64,000 bases of DNA from Haemophilus haemolyticus_L (GTDB taxonomy: Bacteria; Pseudomonadota; Gammaproteobacteria; Enterobacterales; Pasteurellaceae), in NCBI RefSeq assembly GCF_003490595.1, contig NZ_QQGY01000009.1:1-64000 (forward strand), given 5' to 3'. The position numbers were made by a program, and so were the translations under genes. The notes under the pieces are model-generated. The model was not told the DNA's origin. It was given only the letters and a program-made list of their open reading frames with translations, and ran no database searches. Shown piece by piece: positions 26,656 through 35,552 of the stretch; position 1 is the stretch's first letter; each line of letters starts with the position of its first letter.

Positions 26656-28029
26656 ATGTCAGCAGGAAAAATTGTACAAATCATCGGTGCGGTGATTGAC
26701 GTTGAATTTCCACAAGATGCAGTGCCAAAAGTTTACGATGCATTAAAAGTTGAATCAGGTTTAACACTTGAGGTGCAACAACAATTAGGTGGCGGTGTGG
26801 TACGTTGTATCGCATTAGGTGCTTCTGACGGTTTAAAACGTGGTTTAAAAGTAGAAAATACGAATGATCCGATTCAAGTACCGGTAGGCACAAAAACCCT
26901 TGGTCGTATTATGAATGTATTGGGTGAACCAATTGACGAACAAGGTCCAATCGGTGAAGAAGAGCGTTGGGCTATCCACCGTTCTGCACCAAGCTATGAA
27001 GAACAATCAAACAGTACGGAATTATTAGAAACCGGTATCAAAGTTATCGACTTAATTTGTCCATTTGCAAAAGGTGGTAAAGTTGGTTTATTCGGTGGTG
27101 CGGGTGTAGGTAAAACCGTAAATATGATGGAATTAATCCGTAACATCGCGATCGAACACTCAGGTTACTCCGTATTTGCGGGTGTAGGTGAACGTACTCG
27201 TGAAGGTAACGACTTCTATCATGAAATGAAAGATTCTAACGTATTAGATAAAGTATCTTTGGTTTATGGTCAGATGAATGAGCCACCAGGTAACCGTTTA
27301 CGTGTTGCGTTAACAGGTTTAACCATGGCAGAAAAATTCCGTGATGAAGGTCGTGATGTATTATTCTTCGTGGATAATATCTATCGTTATACCCTTGCTG
27401 GTACTGAAGTATCTGCGTTATTAGGTCGTATGCCATCTGCGGTAGGTTACCAACCAACATTAGCAGAAGAAATGGGTGTGTTACAAGAACGTATTACATC
27501 AACCAAAACAGGTTCTATTACCTCTGTACAAGCGGTATATGTACCTGCGGATGACTTAACTGACCCATCTCCAGCAACAACTTTCGCACACTTAGACTCA
27601 ACCGTTGTATTAAGTCGTCAAATTGCATCTTTAGGTATCTACCCAGCGGTTGACCCATTAGATTCAACTTCACGTCAGTTAGATCCACTTGTTGTTGGTC
27701 AAGAACATTATGATATTGCTCGTGGTGTACAAGGTATTTTACAACGTTATAAAGAATTGAAAGATATTATCGCAATTCTTGGTATGGACGAATTATCTGA
27801 AGAAGATAAATTAGTGGTAGCACGTGCACGTAAGATTGAACGTTTCTTATCACAACCGTTCTTCGTTGCTGAAGTATTTAACGGTACTCCGGGTAAATAT
27901 GTTCCATTAAAAGAAACCATTCGCGGCTTTAAAGGTATTTTAAGCGGTGATTACGACCATATCCCAGAACAAGCGTTCTATATGGTAGGTTCAATCGATG
28001 AAGCGCTAGAAAAAGCCAAAAATATGTAA
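26656..28029 (+). CDS. atpD: ATP synthase F1 subunit beta
   Basis: 457 residues from the ATG at 26656, preceded by AGAGGAACG; the longer frame that starts inside atpG is not needed. It is the catalytic subunit. The P-loop GGAGVGKT is at 147-154, the catalytic GERTREGND near 185, and ALLGRMPSAVGYQPTL near 270. One nearby change from most families: FVDNIYRYTLAGTEVSALLG has Tyr and Thr-Leu where many species have Phe-Arg-Phe-Thr-Gln; it reads in frame. Confidence 0.99.
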   Translation: MSAGKIVQIIGAVIDVEFPQDAVPKVYDALKVESGLTLEVQQQLGGGVVRCIALGASDGLKRGLKVENTNDPIQVPVGTKTLGRIMNVLGEPIDEQGPIGEEERWAIHRSAPSYEEQSNSTELLETGIKVIDLICPFAKGGKVGLFGGAGVGKTVNMMELIRNIAIEHSGYSVFAGVGERTREGNDFYHEMKDSNVLDKVSLVYGQMNEPPGNRLRVALTGLTMAEKFRDEGRDVLFFVDNIYRYTLAGTEVSALLGRMPSAVGYQPTLAEEMGVLQERITSTKTGSITSVQAVYVPADDLTDPSPATTFAHLDSTVVLSRQIASLGIYPAVDPLDSTSRQLDPLVVGQEHYDIARGVQGILQRYKELKDIIAILGMDELSEEDKLVVARARKIERFLSQPFFVAEVFNGTPGKYVPLKETIRGFKGILSGDYDHIPEQAFYMVGSIDEALEKAKNM

Positions 28030-28059
28030 TCACTTCAAGTCATTTGAAGGAGAACAAAA

Positions 28060-28488
28060 ATGGCGACATTTAATTTAACGATAGTAAGCGCAGAGCGAAA
28101 AATCTTTGAAGGTGAAGTAAAACAAATTCAAGCAACAGGTGTTGAGGGGGAATTAGGCATTCTCCCTGGACACACCCCATTGCTAACGGCAATTAAGCCA
28201 GGGATTGTTAAATTTACCCTTCAAGATGGAAATGAAGAAGTTATCTATGTTTCCGGTGGTTTTTTAGAGGTTCAACCAAATATTGTTACGGTACTAGCAG
28301 ATATTGCTATCCGTGGTAGTGAATTAGATGCTGATCGTATTCGCGAAGCAAAACGTAAAGCTGAAGAAAACATTGTATCTCATGCATCAGATGTAGATCA
28401 TGATTTACTGGTTGCGAAACTTTCTAAAGAGTTAGCAAAACTTCGAGCTTATGAATTGACTGAAAAACTCTTGAAAACAAGACGGTAA
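28060..28488 (+). CDS. atpC: ATP synthase F1 subunit epsilon
   Basis: 142 residues. It couples the rotor to the c-ring and inhibits ATP hydrolysis. The beta-sandwich (TIVSAERKIFEGEVKQIQATGVEGELGILPGHTPLLT) and the two-helix C-terminus are present. Last gene of the operon, followed by a strong terminator. Confidence 0.98.
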   Translation: MATFNLTIVSAERKIFEGEVKQIQATGVEGELGILPGHTPLLTAIKPGIVKFTLQDGNEEVIYVSGGFLEVQPNIVTVLADIAIRGSELDADRIREAKRKAEENIVSHASDVDHDLLVAKLSKELAKLRAYELTEKLLKTRR

Positions 28489-28491
28489 TAA

Positions 28492-28526
28492 AAAAGTGCG
28501 GTGAATTTTCACCGCACTTTTGTTTG
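28492..28526 (+). terminator. atp operon terminator made of inverted uptake sequences
   Basis: AAAAGTGCGGTGAA pairs perfectly with TTCACCGCACTTTT (uptake sequences at 28494-28502 and 28511-28519), followed by GTTTGTTT. The stem also faces the end of the convergent lipoprotein gene. Confidence 0.9.
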
Positions 28527-28531
28527 TTTCC

Positions 28532-29395
28532 TTAAAGAAATTTTACATAGTTATTTCGCTTAAATTCAGGTCTAAATAATTCTTCTAATTGCCAAAAATA
28601 GAGCAACAAATCCTGCTCTCCTTCTGAGTAAGGAGCGATTTCATAGACATCATAAATAAAATGTACACCTCTTGAATCTAAGTAAATATTGTTCGATAAA
28701 TTAAAACTATCGGCTCCAATAAGAGGTTCATATTCCTTGTTGCTATTATTATATTGCTCCCATAAAAGTTTTTTTACTTTCGGTAAATCTTTTTCATTAA
28801 ATAAATCATTTAATGTCAAAATATGGCGTGTAGTTAGATCAATCGTGAAATAGCGATTACCTTCTATTCCATGAGCACCGCCTTCATAGTCATAAAAACT
28901 AATAGCAAAGGTTGCAAGTTTTTCTTTTTGTGCAATAAAATCTGTCCACATGGAATGAGAAATTCCAAAAGATGGTGTTTCTTTTACTTCTTTTTTGTCT
29001 TCCTCAAAAGCGGTTTGATAACGCGCTACAAATTGTTCTCGAGAAATATTTTTCGTTTCTTCGTTTTCAGTCAATTTTTTCCATAACAAATCATTAAGCC
29101 AATCAATATTGGTTTTTATTGTTGAAATTGAATACTCAATTTTGGTTTCTTCAGGCTGGTAATCTTCTTTCGATTTAGGATGTTTAATAATTTCAGATTG
29201 ATTAAATATTTCATCATTTTCCACAAAAATTGCGGGGACTGTTTTTTCTATTTGCTCTTTTAATTTAGTATTTTCAGCACTGAGTTGTGCTACTGTTTGA
29301 TTTAGTTGTTTTATTTTTGCTTCAGTATCTTTATCTTGGCAGCCTGCGAGTAATATGACAGAACTAATTAATGCAGCAACAAGCATTTTTTTCAT
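28532..29395 (-). CDS. Putative lipoprotein with DUF3298/RsiV-like domain
   Basis: 287 residues. A lipoprotein signal ends in LLAGC (Cys19). A predicted coiled coil follows (about 24-50, heptad KIKQLNQTVAQLSAENTKLKEQ), then a domain with the SFYDYEGGAHGIEGNRYFTIDL signature of the DUF3298 / RsiV family. RsiV is a lysozyme-sensing anti-sigma factor in Bacillus, while many Gram-negative members have no known role. No sigma factor gene is adjacent. Function is unknown; it is probably periplasmic and membrane-anchored. Confidence 0.8.
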   Translation of the reverse strand: MKKMLVAALISSVILLAGCQDKDTEAKIKQLNQTVAQLSAENTKLKEQIEKTVPAIFVENDEIFNQSEIIKHPKSKEDYQPEETKIEYSISTIKTNIDWLNDLLWKKLTENEETKNISREQFVARYQTAFEEDKKEVKETPSFGISHSMWTDFIAQKEKLATFAISFYDYEGGAHGIEGNRYFTIDLTTRHILTLNDLFNEKDLPKVKKLLWEQYNNSNKEYEPLIGADSFNLSNNIYLDSRGVHFIYDVYEIAPYSEGEQDLLLYFWQLEELFRPEFKRNNYVKFL

Positions 29396-29413
29396 ACTTT
29401 TTTCCTTTTTAAA

Positions 29414-31273
29414 TCATAAATCAAAAACATTCTTATCGCGTAGAATATGGTCATTGCCTTTGCGGCGCAAAAATCCCATTCGGTCGAAATATTCCATCAG
29501 TTGAACGGTAAGTTTACGCCCGAAATTCAATTTATCACGTACTTCATTTACTGAAACTTTTCCTTTTTCTTCTGCGATTTGTTTGATGAGTCTTGCATAA
29601 GCATAGATAGTTTCAGTTAAGAAAAATCTATCTTTCACGATTGGCGTGAGGTAACCCAGTTTCCCCGCTTTATACATAAAATTACGCATAATTGATTCAT
29701 CAATAGCGAGCGCATTTGCCATATCGCGCACCCAAATTGCTTGACCGTTTGCTTTTTCAAATTCATTTAATACATCTGTCCAACGTGATTTTTCTTCATT
29801 ATTAAACTGAATTTTATGCTCTGGTAGATGAATCCAGCCACGCGTTTGTTGTAATCGTCCATCATCAAGCATTTCATCGATAAAATGATGTATCAGATTT
29901 TCTGGCTGATTCAATGTTGCCATTCGATATAATCTGGCTTTGCTTACACCAAGTTGATCATTATGTTGCTCGTGATAGGTATTAAGTGCGGTTAAAATTT
30001 GCTGTGTTTTTTCTTGTATGTAATTAGTATTAAAACACCAATCTTGATAGCGTACCGCGTCCCGTTCGACGAGTGCTTTATCTAATTGCAAGGAAGTCAG
30101 TTGTTCCGTCCACATTAATTGGCGTGCTGTTGTCGCATTATGTAGAAGGGTAAGTGCAATGCGTTGCGAAGCATTCTCTGCCAATGCTAAATTCGCTAGG
30201 AAATTTAACCGCACTTCAGTACGTTTATGACGTTTTGGCGAGTTAATTTCCAATACTCGTGCGCCTGCAATTAAGGTTTTTGTATCGCCACTGCGTAAAA
30301 TAAGTTTGTCTCCGAAAGCCAAGAATAATGGTGAATCTAATATGATTTCAGCCAAAGTGCGGTCATTTTTTACAGCATTTTTTCCCTGTAATAAGGTGAG
30401 TTTACCTGTAGTGCGACTTGCTCCGTGATAAATATGCACAGGTTGGCTTTCATTTAATGGTACTTCAGCCAAAATTTGTACACTGATGCGATCTGTTGGT
30501 GGAAGTGGCTCATTCTGCAATAACCAATCGCCTCGTTTCATTGGTGTACGGTCTAAATCAGCATTTAAATTTAACGCTAAACGTTGCCCTGCAATACCTT
30601 GTTCGCTTAATGTATTTTGTGCGTGAATCGCTTTTATACGAACTTTCTGCCCTGTGGAAAGGTAAATTTCATCGTTGACTTTCACTGTTCCTGAAAAGGC
30701 TGTGCCTGTTACTACAGTACCCGCCCCTTTTACGCTGAATACTCGGTCTATTGCGTAGCGGAAAGGTTTCTGGGTATCAGCTAATTCAGGTAGATTCGCT
30801 AAGTAATGACGTAATTCACTGATGCCTTGTCCCGTTTCTGCAGAGGTAATGAAATAGTTGGCATCGCGTAAAAAACTGTAATCTTGTTTAATTGTTTGGA
30901 TTAACGATTCAATTTGCTCTGAATTTGTACGATCTGCTTTTGTGATGACAACAATAATTTCGTGGAATTGAAGCTGGCATAAGATTGCTAAATGTTCTTT
31001 TGTTTGCGCTGCAACGCCTTCATCGGCGGCGACAATTAACATTGCATAATGCACGCCACCTAAACCTGCCAGCATATTTGACAAGAATTTCTCGTGCCCA
31101 GGTACATCAATAAAGCCAAGTACTTTGTTTTCTAAAGGCAGATAGGCATACCCCAAATCAATGGTCATTCCGCGTTTTTTTTCTTCTGGTAAATGCGCGG
31201 TACTTGTGCCAGTTAATGCTTTTAATAATGCTGTTTTGCCGTGATCAACGTGACCTGAAGTGACAATAATCAT
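29414..31273 (-). CDS. selB: Selenocysteine-specific elongation factor SelB
   Basis: 619 residues, normal for SelB. It brings Sec-tRNA to UGA codons that carry a SECIS hairpin. The N-terminal GTPase has GHVDHGKT (7-14) and DVPGHEKF (about 57-64), EF-Tu-like domains II-III follow, and the C-terminal winged helices that bind SECIS RNA occupy the last 250 residues. The start overlaps the selA stop by 4 bp. Three uptake sequences lie inside the gene (29984, 30208, 30355). Confidence 0.98.
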   Translation of the reverse strand: MIIVTSGHVDHGKTALLKALTGTSTAHLPEEKKRGMTIDLGYAYLPLENKVLGFIDVPGHEKFLSNMLAGLGGVHYAMLIVAADEGVAAQTKEHLAILCQLQFHEIIVVITKADRTNSEQIESLIQTIKQDYSFLRDANYFITSAETGQGISELRHYLANLPELADTQKPFRYAIDRVFSVKGAGTVVTGTAFSGTVKVNDEIYLSTGQKVRIKAIHAQNTLSEQGIAGQRLALNLNADLDRTPMKRGDWLLQNEPLPPTDRISVQILAEVPLNESQPVHIYHGASRTTGKLTLLQGKNAVKNDRTLAEIILDSPLFLAFGDKLILRSGDTKTLIAGARVLEINSPKRHKRTEVRLNFLANLALAENASQRIALTLLHNATTARQLMWTEQLTSLQLDKALVERDAVRYQDWCFNTNYIQEKTQQILTALNTYHEQHNDQLGVSKARLYRMATLNQPENLIHHFIDEMLDDGRLQQTRGWIHLPEHKIQFNNEEKSRWTDVLNEFEKANGQAIWVRDMANALAIDESIMRNFMYKAGKLGYLTPIVKDRFFLTETIYAYARLIKQIAEEKGKVSVNEVRDKLNFGRKLTVQLMEYFDRMGFLRRKGNDHILRDKNVFDL

Positions 31274-32655
31274 AGTTCGTCCAATGTATTTAATAATGTT
31301 TCAATATCCGCGAGGCTACGTAAGTCTAGCCAAATTTTTCCGTTTTCCATTCGCCCAATAATAGGTTGGGAAAGTTGTTTAAAACGAGATGAAAGTGCGG
31401 AAAGTTTTACGTTTGTTTTTTCTTCAATAGTAACAGCAATGGAAGGGATTCTTTCCATTGGTTGTGATCCACTACCGATTTGTGCTTGACTAGCTTCAAT
31501 TTGAATCTCAAATTGTGAACTTAAGCGAGATTCTAACCGCTCTTTTAGACGCATAGCATTTATTTTGAGTTGCTCTAATGGCTGCGTGAGTAATCGCAAA
31601 GTCGGTAATTTTTCAGTTAATTTTTCAGGATTTAAATATAAACGTAATGTGGCTTCTAAGCCGGCTAAAATGACTTTATCGCAACGTAATACACGCTTGA
31701 GAGGATGGGCTTGTAATTGTTCGATCCATTCTTTTTTACCCACGATAATACCTGCTTGCACACCGCCAAGTAATTTATCGCCAGAGAAAGAGACCAAATC
31801 TACGCCTTGGGCGACTTTTTCTTGCACGGTCGGTTCTTTTGGCAAGCCATATTGGCTTAAATCAACTAACGCACCACTGCCTAAATCCGTTACTACGGGC
31901 ACATTCATTTCTCGCCCCAGCTCTGAGAGTTCTTCTTCTGAAACTGAAGAAGTAAAACCACAAATTTGATAATTGCTGCTATGCACTTTCATTAAAAAAG
32001 CCGTATTTTCAGTGATAGCATTGCGATAATCTTTCAGGTGAGTACGATTAGTGGTGCCCACTTCCACTAAATGACATCCAGCTTGTTCCATAATATCTGG
32101 AATACGAAATGAGCCGCCAATTTCAATTAATTCGCCACGAGAAATAATTACTTCTTTACCTTGAGCAAAGGTCGCTAACATTAACAATACCGCAGCAGCG
32201 TTGTTATTCACTATACAGGCTGCTTCAGCACCTGTGAGTTTGCATAATAATTCACTGATGTAATTATCGCGATGACTACGCTTACCTTCATCTAAATCAT
32301 ATTCAAGCGAAACATTTTTCTGCATAGCAGAGAGCGCTGCCTGTTGTGCTGCTTCAGACCAAAGTGCCCGCCCAAGATTTGTGTGTAACACCGTACCAGT
32401 CAGATTATGCACCGCTTTGATTTGTACTTGGTTTTGTTTTTGTAGGCGAGAATGAATTTCTATAAAAGTGCGGTCAGAATTAGAAAAATATTCAGGAAGT
32501 TGATTGTTTTTTTGAATAAATTGACGAGCTTGCGTTAATAATTCTCGACATATTGCCACGACTGCAGTGTGACCAAATTCGGTAATGAGTTGTAGGCCTT
32601 GAGGTGTTTTGAGAATTTTGTCAACGGAAGGAAGTTGTTGAAAAAGTGCGGTCAT
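31270..32655 (-). CDS. selA: L-seryl-tRNA(Sec) selenium transferase SelA
   Basis: 461 residues. A PLP enzyme converting Ser-tRNA(Sec) to Sec-tRNA(Sec) with selenophosphate. The PLP lysine is K294 in SFSGDKLLGG; TVLHTNLGRA (about 88-97) and NNNAAAVLL are conserved. It diverges from the tRNA-Sec gene 70 bp away and is translationally coupled to selB. selD is not in the window. The ribosome site is weak (CGGAT). Confidence 0.98.
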   Translation of the reverse strand: MTALFQQLPSVDKILKTPQGLQLITEFGHTAVVAICRELLTQARQFIQKNNQLPEYFSNSDRTFIEIHSRLQKQNQVQIKAVHNLTGTVLHTNLGRALWSEAAQQAALSAMQKNVSLEYDLDEGKRSHRDNYISELLCKLTGAEAACIVNNNAAAVLLMLATFAQGKEVIISRGELIEIGGSFRIPDIMEQAGCHLVEVGTTNRTHLKDYRNAITENTAFLMKVHSSNYQICGFTSSVSEEELSELGREMNVPVVTDLGSGALVDLSQYGLPKEPTVQEKVAQGVDLVSFSGDKLLGGVQAGIIVGKKEWIEQLQAHPLKRVLRCDKVILAGLEATLRLYLNPEKLTEKLPTLRLLTQPLEQLKINAMRLKERLESRLSSQFEIQIEASQAQIGSGSQPMERIPSIAVTIEEKTNVKLSALSSRFKQLSQPIIGRMENGKIWLDLRSLADIETLLNTLDEL

Positions 32656-32678
32656 TTTTGAATCCGTTTAAAATAACA

Positions 32679-32707
32679 TTGAATTGCTGATTAATTTACG
32701 CTAAAGT
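32679..32707 (+). promoter_or_regulatory. Candidate promoter of tRNA-Sec
   Basis: TTGAAT (32679-32684) and TAAAGT (32702-32707) lie 17 bp apart and would start transcription about 12 bp before the tRNA. The -10 is not strong. It overlaps the divergent selA leader. Confidence 0.4.
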
Positions 32708-32725
32708 AACCGCAATTTCAACTAC

Positions 32726-32820
32726 GGAGGGGCGTCATCTCCGGTGAGGTGGCTGGATTTCAAATCCTGTTGAGGACGCCAGCGTTCTTGGGTGGGTTCG
32801 ACTCCCATTCCCCTCCGCCA
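32726..32820 (+). tRNA. selC: tRNA-Sec, anticodon TCA
   Basis: 95 nt with encoded CCA end. Features of tRNA-Sec: an 8-position acceptor stem, a 6-bp D stem with CGGT loop, a long variable arm (GGACGC / GCGTTC), and anticodon TCA at 32760-32762. It matches E. coli SelC closely in layout. Two stem positions are not paired by Watson-Crick rules: the eighth acceptor pair is C/T and the second anticodon-stem pair is T/T. Confidence 0.97.
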
Positions 32821-32865
32821 ATTCTATATATTTCATTTTTATCATTTCTATTTTTTATAAAAATA

Positions 32866-32902
32866 AAAGCGGTCAAAACCGTTTTTAATTTTGACCGCTC
32901 TT
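32866..32902. terminator. Terminator between tRNA-Sec and pepD
   Basis: AGCGGTCAAAA (32868-32878) pairs with TTTTGACCGCT (32889-32899) with flanking A and T runs. It can end transcription in both directions (selC rightward, pepD leftward). The stem uses GCGGTC rather than the full uptake sequence. Confidence 0.85.
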
Positions 32903-32918
32903 TAGGATTAATACCTAA

Positions 32919-34373
32919 TTATTTTGCTGGAATGTCCGCGAGTACTCTTGTCAATAAATCCCAATAAGTTTGTACCGTTGCAATTTCCACTTTCTCATCT
33001 GGTGAGTGAGCATTTCGAATTGTTGGCCCAACTGAAATCATTTCTATGTGTGGATAATGTTCTTTTAAAAGACCACATTCTAATCCTGCGTGAATGACTT
33101 TCACTACAGGTTGCTCGCCTAGCACTTCAGCATAATGTTTGCGAGTAACGTCTAAGATGGTTGAGTCATTTACAGGTTGCCAGCCCGGATAAGGTGCAGA
33201 AAACTCAACTTTTGCATTTGCTAAGATTGCAAGTGATCTGAGCATTTCAGTTACGTAATATTTACCGCTTTCAATTAATGAACGAACTAAAATGGTGCTT
33301 TTTACAACATTACCTTCTGTTTTCAATACGCCAACGCTTAATGAGCTTTCTACAACATTTTTAACTACATCACTATTGCGGATTACGCCGTTTGGCAATA
33401 CGTTGAGTGCGTTAATTACCGTTTGAGTACTTTGTGCGGTGAATACGGTAGGGGCTTTTTCTGCTGATTCTACAAAAAGTGTGAAATTAGGTTCTGCAAT
33501 TGCTAATTCTTCTTTAAGAACAACCGCTAGATTTTCTACCGCACTTTCTATGGCTTTTACATCACCATTAAAGGCTAACACAGCCGCTGCTTCTCGTGGA
33601 ATAGCATTACGAATTGAGCCACCACGAATTTCAGAGAGAGTAAAGTGCGGTTGATTTTGAGAAAGTTTTGTTAATACTCGTGCTAACACTTTGATTGCAT
33701 TTGCGCGCCCTGTATGGATATCACCACCAGAGTGGCCGCCACGTAAACCTTTAAGGGTGATTTGTGCGCTGTGCTCAAACGTATTGGTTTCATATTGAAC
33801 TGGAATTTCAAAGTTTGCGTTAATGCCGCCCGCACAACCAATGTAAATTTCGCCAATTTCTTCGGTATCTGTATTGATTAAAATTTCAGATTGTAACCAG
33901 TTATGACGTAAGCCTTTTGCGCCATCCATCCCCGTTTCTTCTGTCATTGTTAAAAGCACTTCAAGAGGTGGATGAGCTAAATCATTGCTTTCTAGCACCG
34001 CTAACGTAGAGGCTAAACCGATACCATTGTCAGATCCTAATGTTGTACCTCGTGCTTTTACCCATTCCCCGTCAATATAAGGTTGAATAGGATCTTTGGT
34101 AAAATCATGTGGGTTGCCTTCATTAGCCTGAGGCACCATATCTAGATGGGCTTGTAGAACAACAGGCGTGTGATTTTCCATTCCTTTCGTAGCGGGTTTA
34201 CGAATGAGGACATTCCCCACTTCATCGCGTTCAACAAAAAAATGCTTTTCTTTCGCCCAATTTACAATAAAGTTAGCTAACGCATCTTCATGATGAGAAG
34301 GGTGAGGGATTGCACAAATTTGATCGAACCATTTCCACAGTAATGCTGGTTTAAGTGTTGTAATTTCAGACAT
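32919..34373 (-). CDS. pepD: Cytosol non-specific dipeptidase / aminoacyl-histidine dipeptidase
   Basis: 484 residues of the M20C family. PepD (peptidase D) cleaves Xaa-His and many other dipeptides with two zinc ions. Metal-binding segments VVLQAHLDMVPQ, GSDNGIG, TEETGMDGAKGL and the C-terminal HAGLECGLL are intact. The ATG at 34371-34373 has AAGGAG 5 nt upstream; a GTG two codons earlier is too close to that site. Two uptake sequences lie within the gene. Confidence 0.96.
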   Translation of the reverse strand: MSEITTLKPALLWKWFDQICAIPHPSHHEDALANFIVNWAKEKHFFVERDEVGNVLIRKPATKGMENHTPVVLQAHLDMVPQANEGNPHDFTKDPIQPYIDGEWVKARGTTLGSDNGIGLASTLAVLESNDLAHPPLEVLLTMTEETGMDGAKGLRHNWLQSEILINTDTEEIGEIYIGCAGGINANFEIPVQYETNTFEHSAQITLKGLRGGHSGGDIHTGRANAIKVLARVLTKLSQNQPHFTLSEIRGGSIRNAIPREAAAVLAFNGDVKAIESAVENLAVVLKEELAIAEPNFTLFVESAEKAPTVFTAQSTQTVINALNVLPNGVIRNSDVVKNVVESSLSVGVLKTEGNVVKSTILVRSLIESGKYYVTEMLRSLAILANAKVEFSAPYPGWQPVNDSTILDVTRKHYAEVLGEQPVVKVIHAGLECGLLKEHYPHIEMISVGPTIRNAHSPDEKVEIATVQTYWDLLTRVLADIPAK

Positions 34374-34479
34374 AGTCACTCCTTTTTACTGAAAAATTTC
34401 ATGAAATAATAGCATAAAACGCCATTTCGGGTTATCCTTACGCAATTTTTATTTCTCGATAAATTTCTAAGGTGCAATT

Positions 34480-34947
34480 ATGAGCGAAAAATATGTGGTG
34501 ACTTGGGATATGTTCCAAATGCATGCCCGCAAATTATCAGAACGTTTACTTCCGGCTTCTCAATGGAAAGGTATTATTGCGGTGAGCCGTGGTGGTTTAT
34601 TTCCAGCAGCTGTTTTGGCTCGTGAGTTAGGTATTCGCCATATTGAGACTGTTTGTATCGCAAGTTATCACGATCATAACAATCAAGGTGAATTACAAGT
34701 TCTTCATGCCGCTCAAGTACCAGATGGTGGCGAAGGATTTATCGTGGTAGACGATTTAGTTGATACAGGTAATACAGCGCGTGCGATTCGTCAAATGTAC
34801 CCTAATGCAAAATTTGTGACTGTATTTGCAAAACCTGCAGGTGCAGAATTAGTAGATGATTATGTGATTGATATTCCACAAAATACTTGGATTGAGCAAC
34901 CTTGGGATTTAGGTTTAACCTTTGTTCCACCTCTATCTAGAAAATAA
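34480..34947 (+). CDS. gpt: Xanthine-guanine phosphoribosyltransferase
   Basis: 155 residues. It converts guanine and xanthine (and hypoxanthine weakly) to nucleotides using PRPP. The PRPP-binding motif IVVDDLVDTGNTARAI and the N-terminal AVSRGGLFPA loop are present. It diverges from pepD. Terminator follows. Confidence 0.97.
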   Translation: MSEKYVVTWDMFQMHARKLSERLLPASQWKGIIAVSRGGLFPAAVLARELGIRHIETVCIASYHDHNNQGELQVLHAAQVPDGGEGFIVVDDLVDTGNTARAIRQMYPNAKFVTVFAKPAGAELVDDYVIDIPQNTWIEQPWDLGLTFVPPLSRK

Positions 34948-34968
34948 TTTTTATACAGATACAGAATA

Positions 34969-35010
34969 AAAGAGCGGCCAAAATAAAAGAAGTTTTGACC
35001 GCTCTTTGTA
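34969..35010. terminator. gpt terminator
   Basis: AAAGAGCGG (34969-34977) and CCGCTCTTT (34999-35007), with an extended imperfect GGCCAAAA / TTTTGACC inner stem, form a bidirectional hairpin between gpt and the end of the glpK remnant. Confidence 0.8.
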
Positions 35011-35023
35011 TGAGAATTATAAG

Positions 35024-35182
35024 TTATTTTTCATCTTCTTTTGCCCATTCTAATGAGCGTTTAACTGCTTTTTTCCAGCCTTTGTAGCGACGTTCGCGTT
35101 TTTCATTGTCGCTGTCGGGACTGAAGGTGCGTTCTACACGGGCTTTATCGCGAAGCTCGTCTAAATCTTTCCAAAAGCCTGT
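35024..35182 (-). pseudogene. glpK: glpK 3' remnant (glycerol kinase C-terminus only)
   Basis: The minus strand encodes, in one open stretch ending at the stop 35024-35026, the last 52 or so residues of glycerol kinase: GFWKDLDELRDKARVER near the start and RRYKGWKKAVKRSLEW near the end. This corresponds to the end of E. coli GlpK. The rest of the gene (about 450 codons, all ATP- and glycerol-binding residues) is missing. The fragment is joined out of frame to a glpF piece at about 35183. It cannot make a kinase. Confidence 0.9.
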
Positions 35183-35460
35183 AATAATGGCGCAAGTGGG
35201 CCACGAGGTACACCGTTTCCATCGTCAGTTAATGCCATAAGAATTGCAGTAATCACAAATTCCACAGCAAAGGCGCCACCAATACTTAAACTTGGATGAG
35301 GATAAGTGGAAAATGTACCCGCAAGGCTTAAACTTTCTTGTGTACCACGAACAATATTGTGGGCTGTTTCATAATCGATAAAAACATTGCGGTATAAGGC
35401 ATAAACTAATGCTGCAGCAAAGAATGCGCCAAGCATTTGTGAAATGATGTAAGGAATTAC
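35183..35460 (-). pseudogene. glpF: glpF internal fragment (glycerol facilitator)
   Basis: About 92 codons of aquaglyceroporin GlpF (VIPYIISQMLGAFFAA through ITAILMALTDDGNGVPRGPLAPLL) remain. The first part of the protein with its NPA box, and the last part with the second NPA box, are gone. The right edge (35461) runs into unrelated DNA; the left edge (35183) runs into glpK out of frame, giving a stop at 35161-35163. Within the piece, four residues present in E. coli GlpF (between ILM and ALTDDG) are also missing, which looks like a 12-bp repeat slippage. Confidence 0.9.
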
Positions 35461-35552
35461 TTAAATGAAGGGTGTTTTCCCTAAATAAAAGGGAAGAAGA
35501 ATTTATTAGAAAAGAATACGGAGTGTTTTGAAATAGCCTCCTTATTTGAATT

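Noticed and set aside
35161..35436. Real 91-residue gene from ATG 35436
   Set aside because: It is an internal glpF segment with an out-of-frame glpK tail; no ribosome site fits, and the transmembrane pore cannot form.
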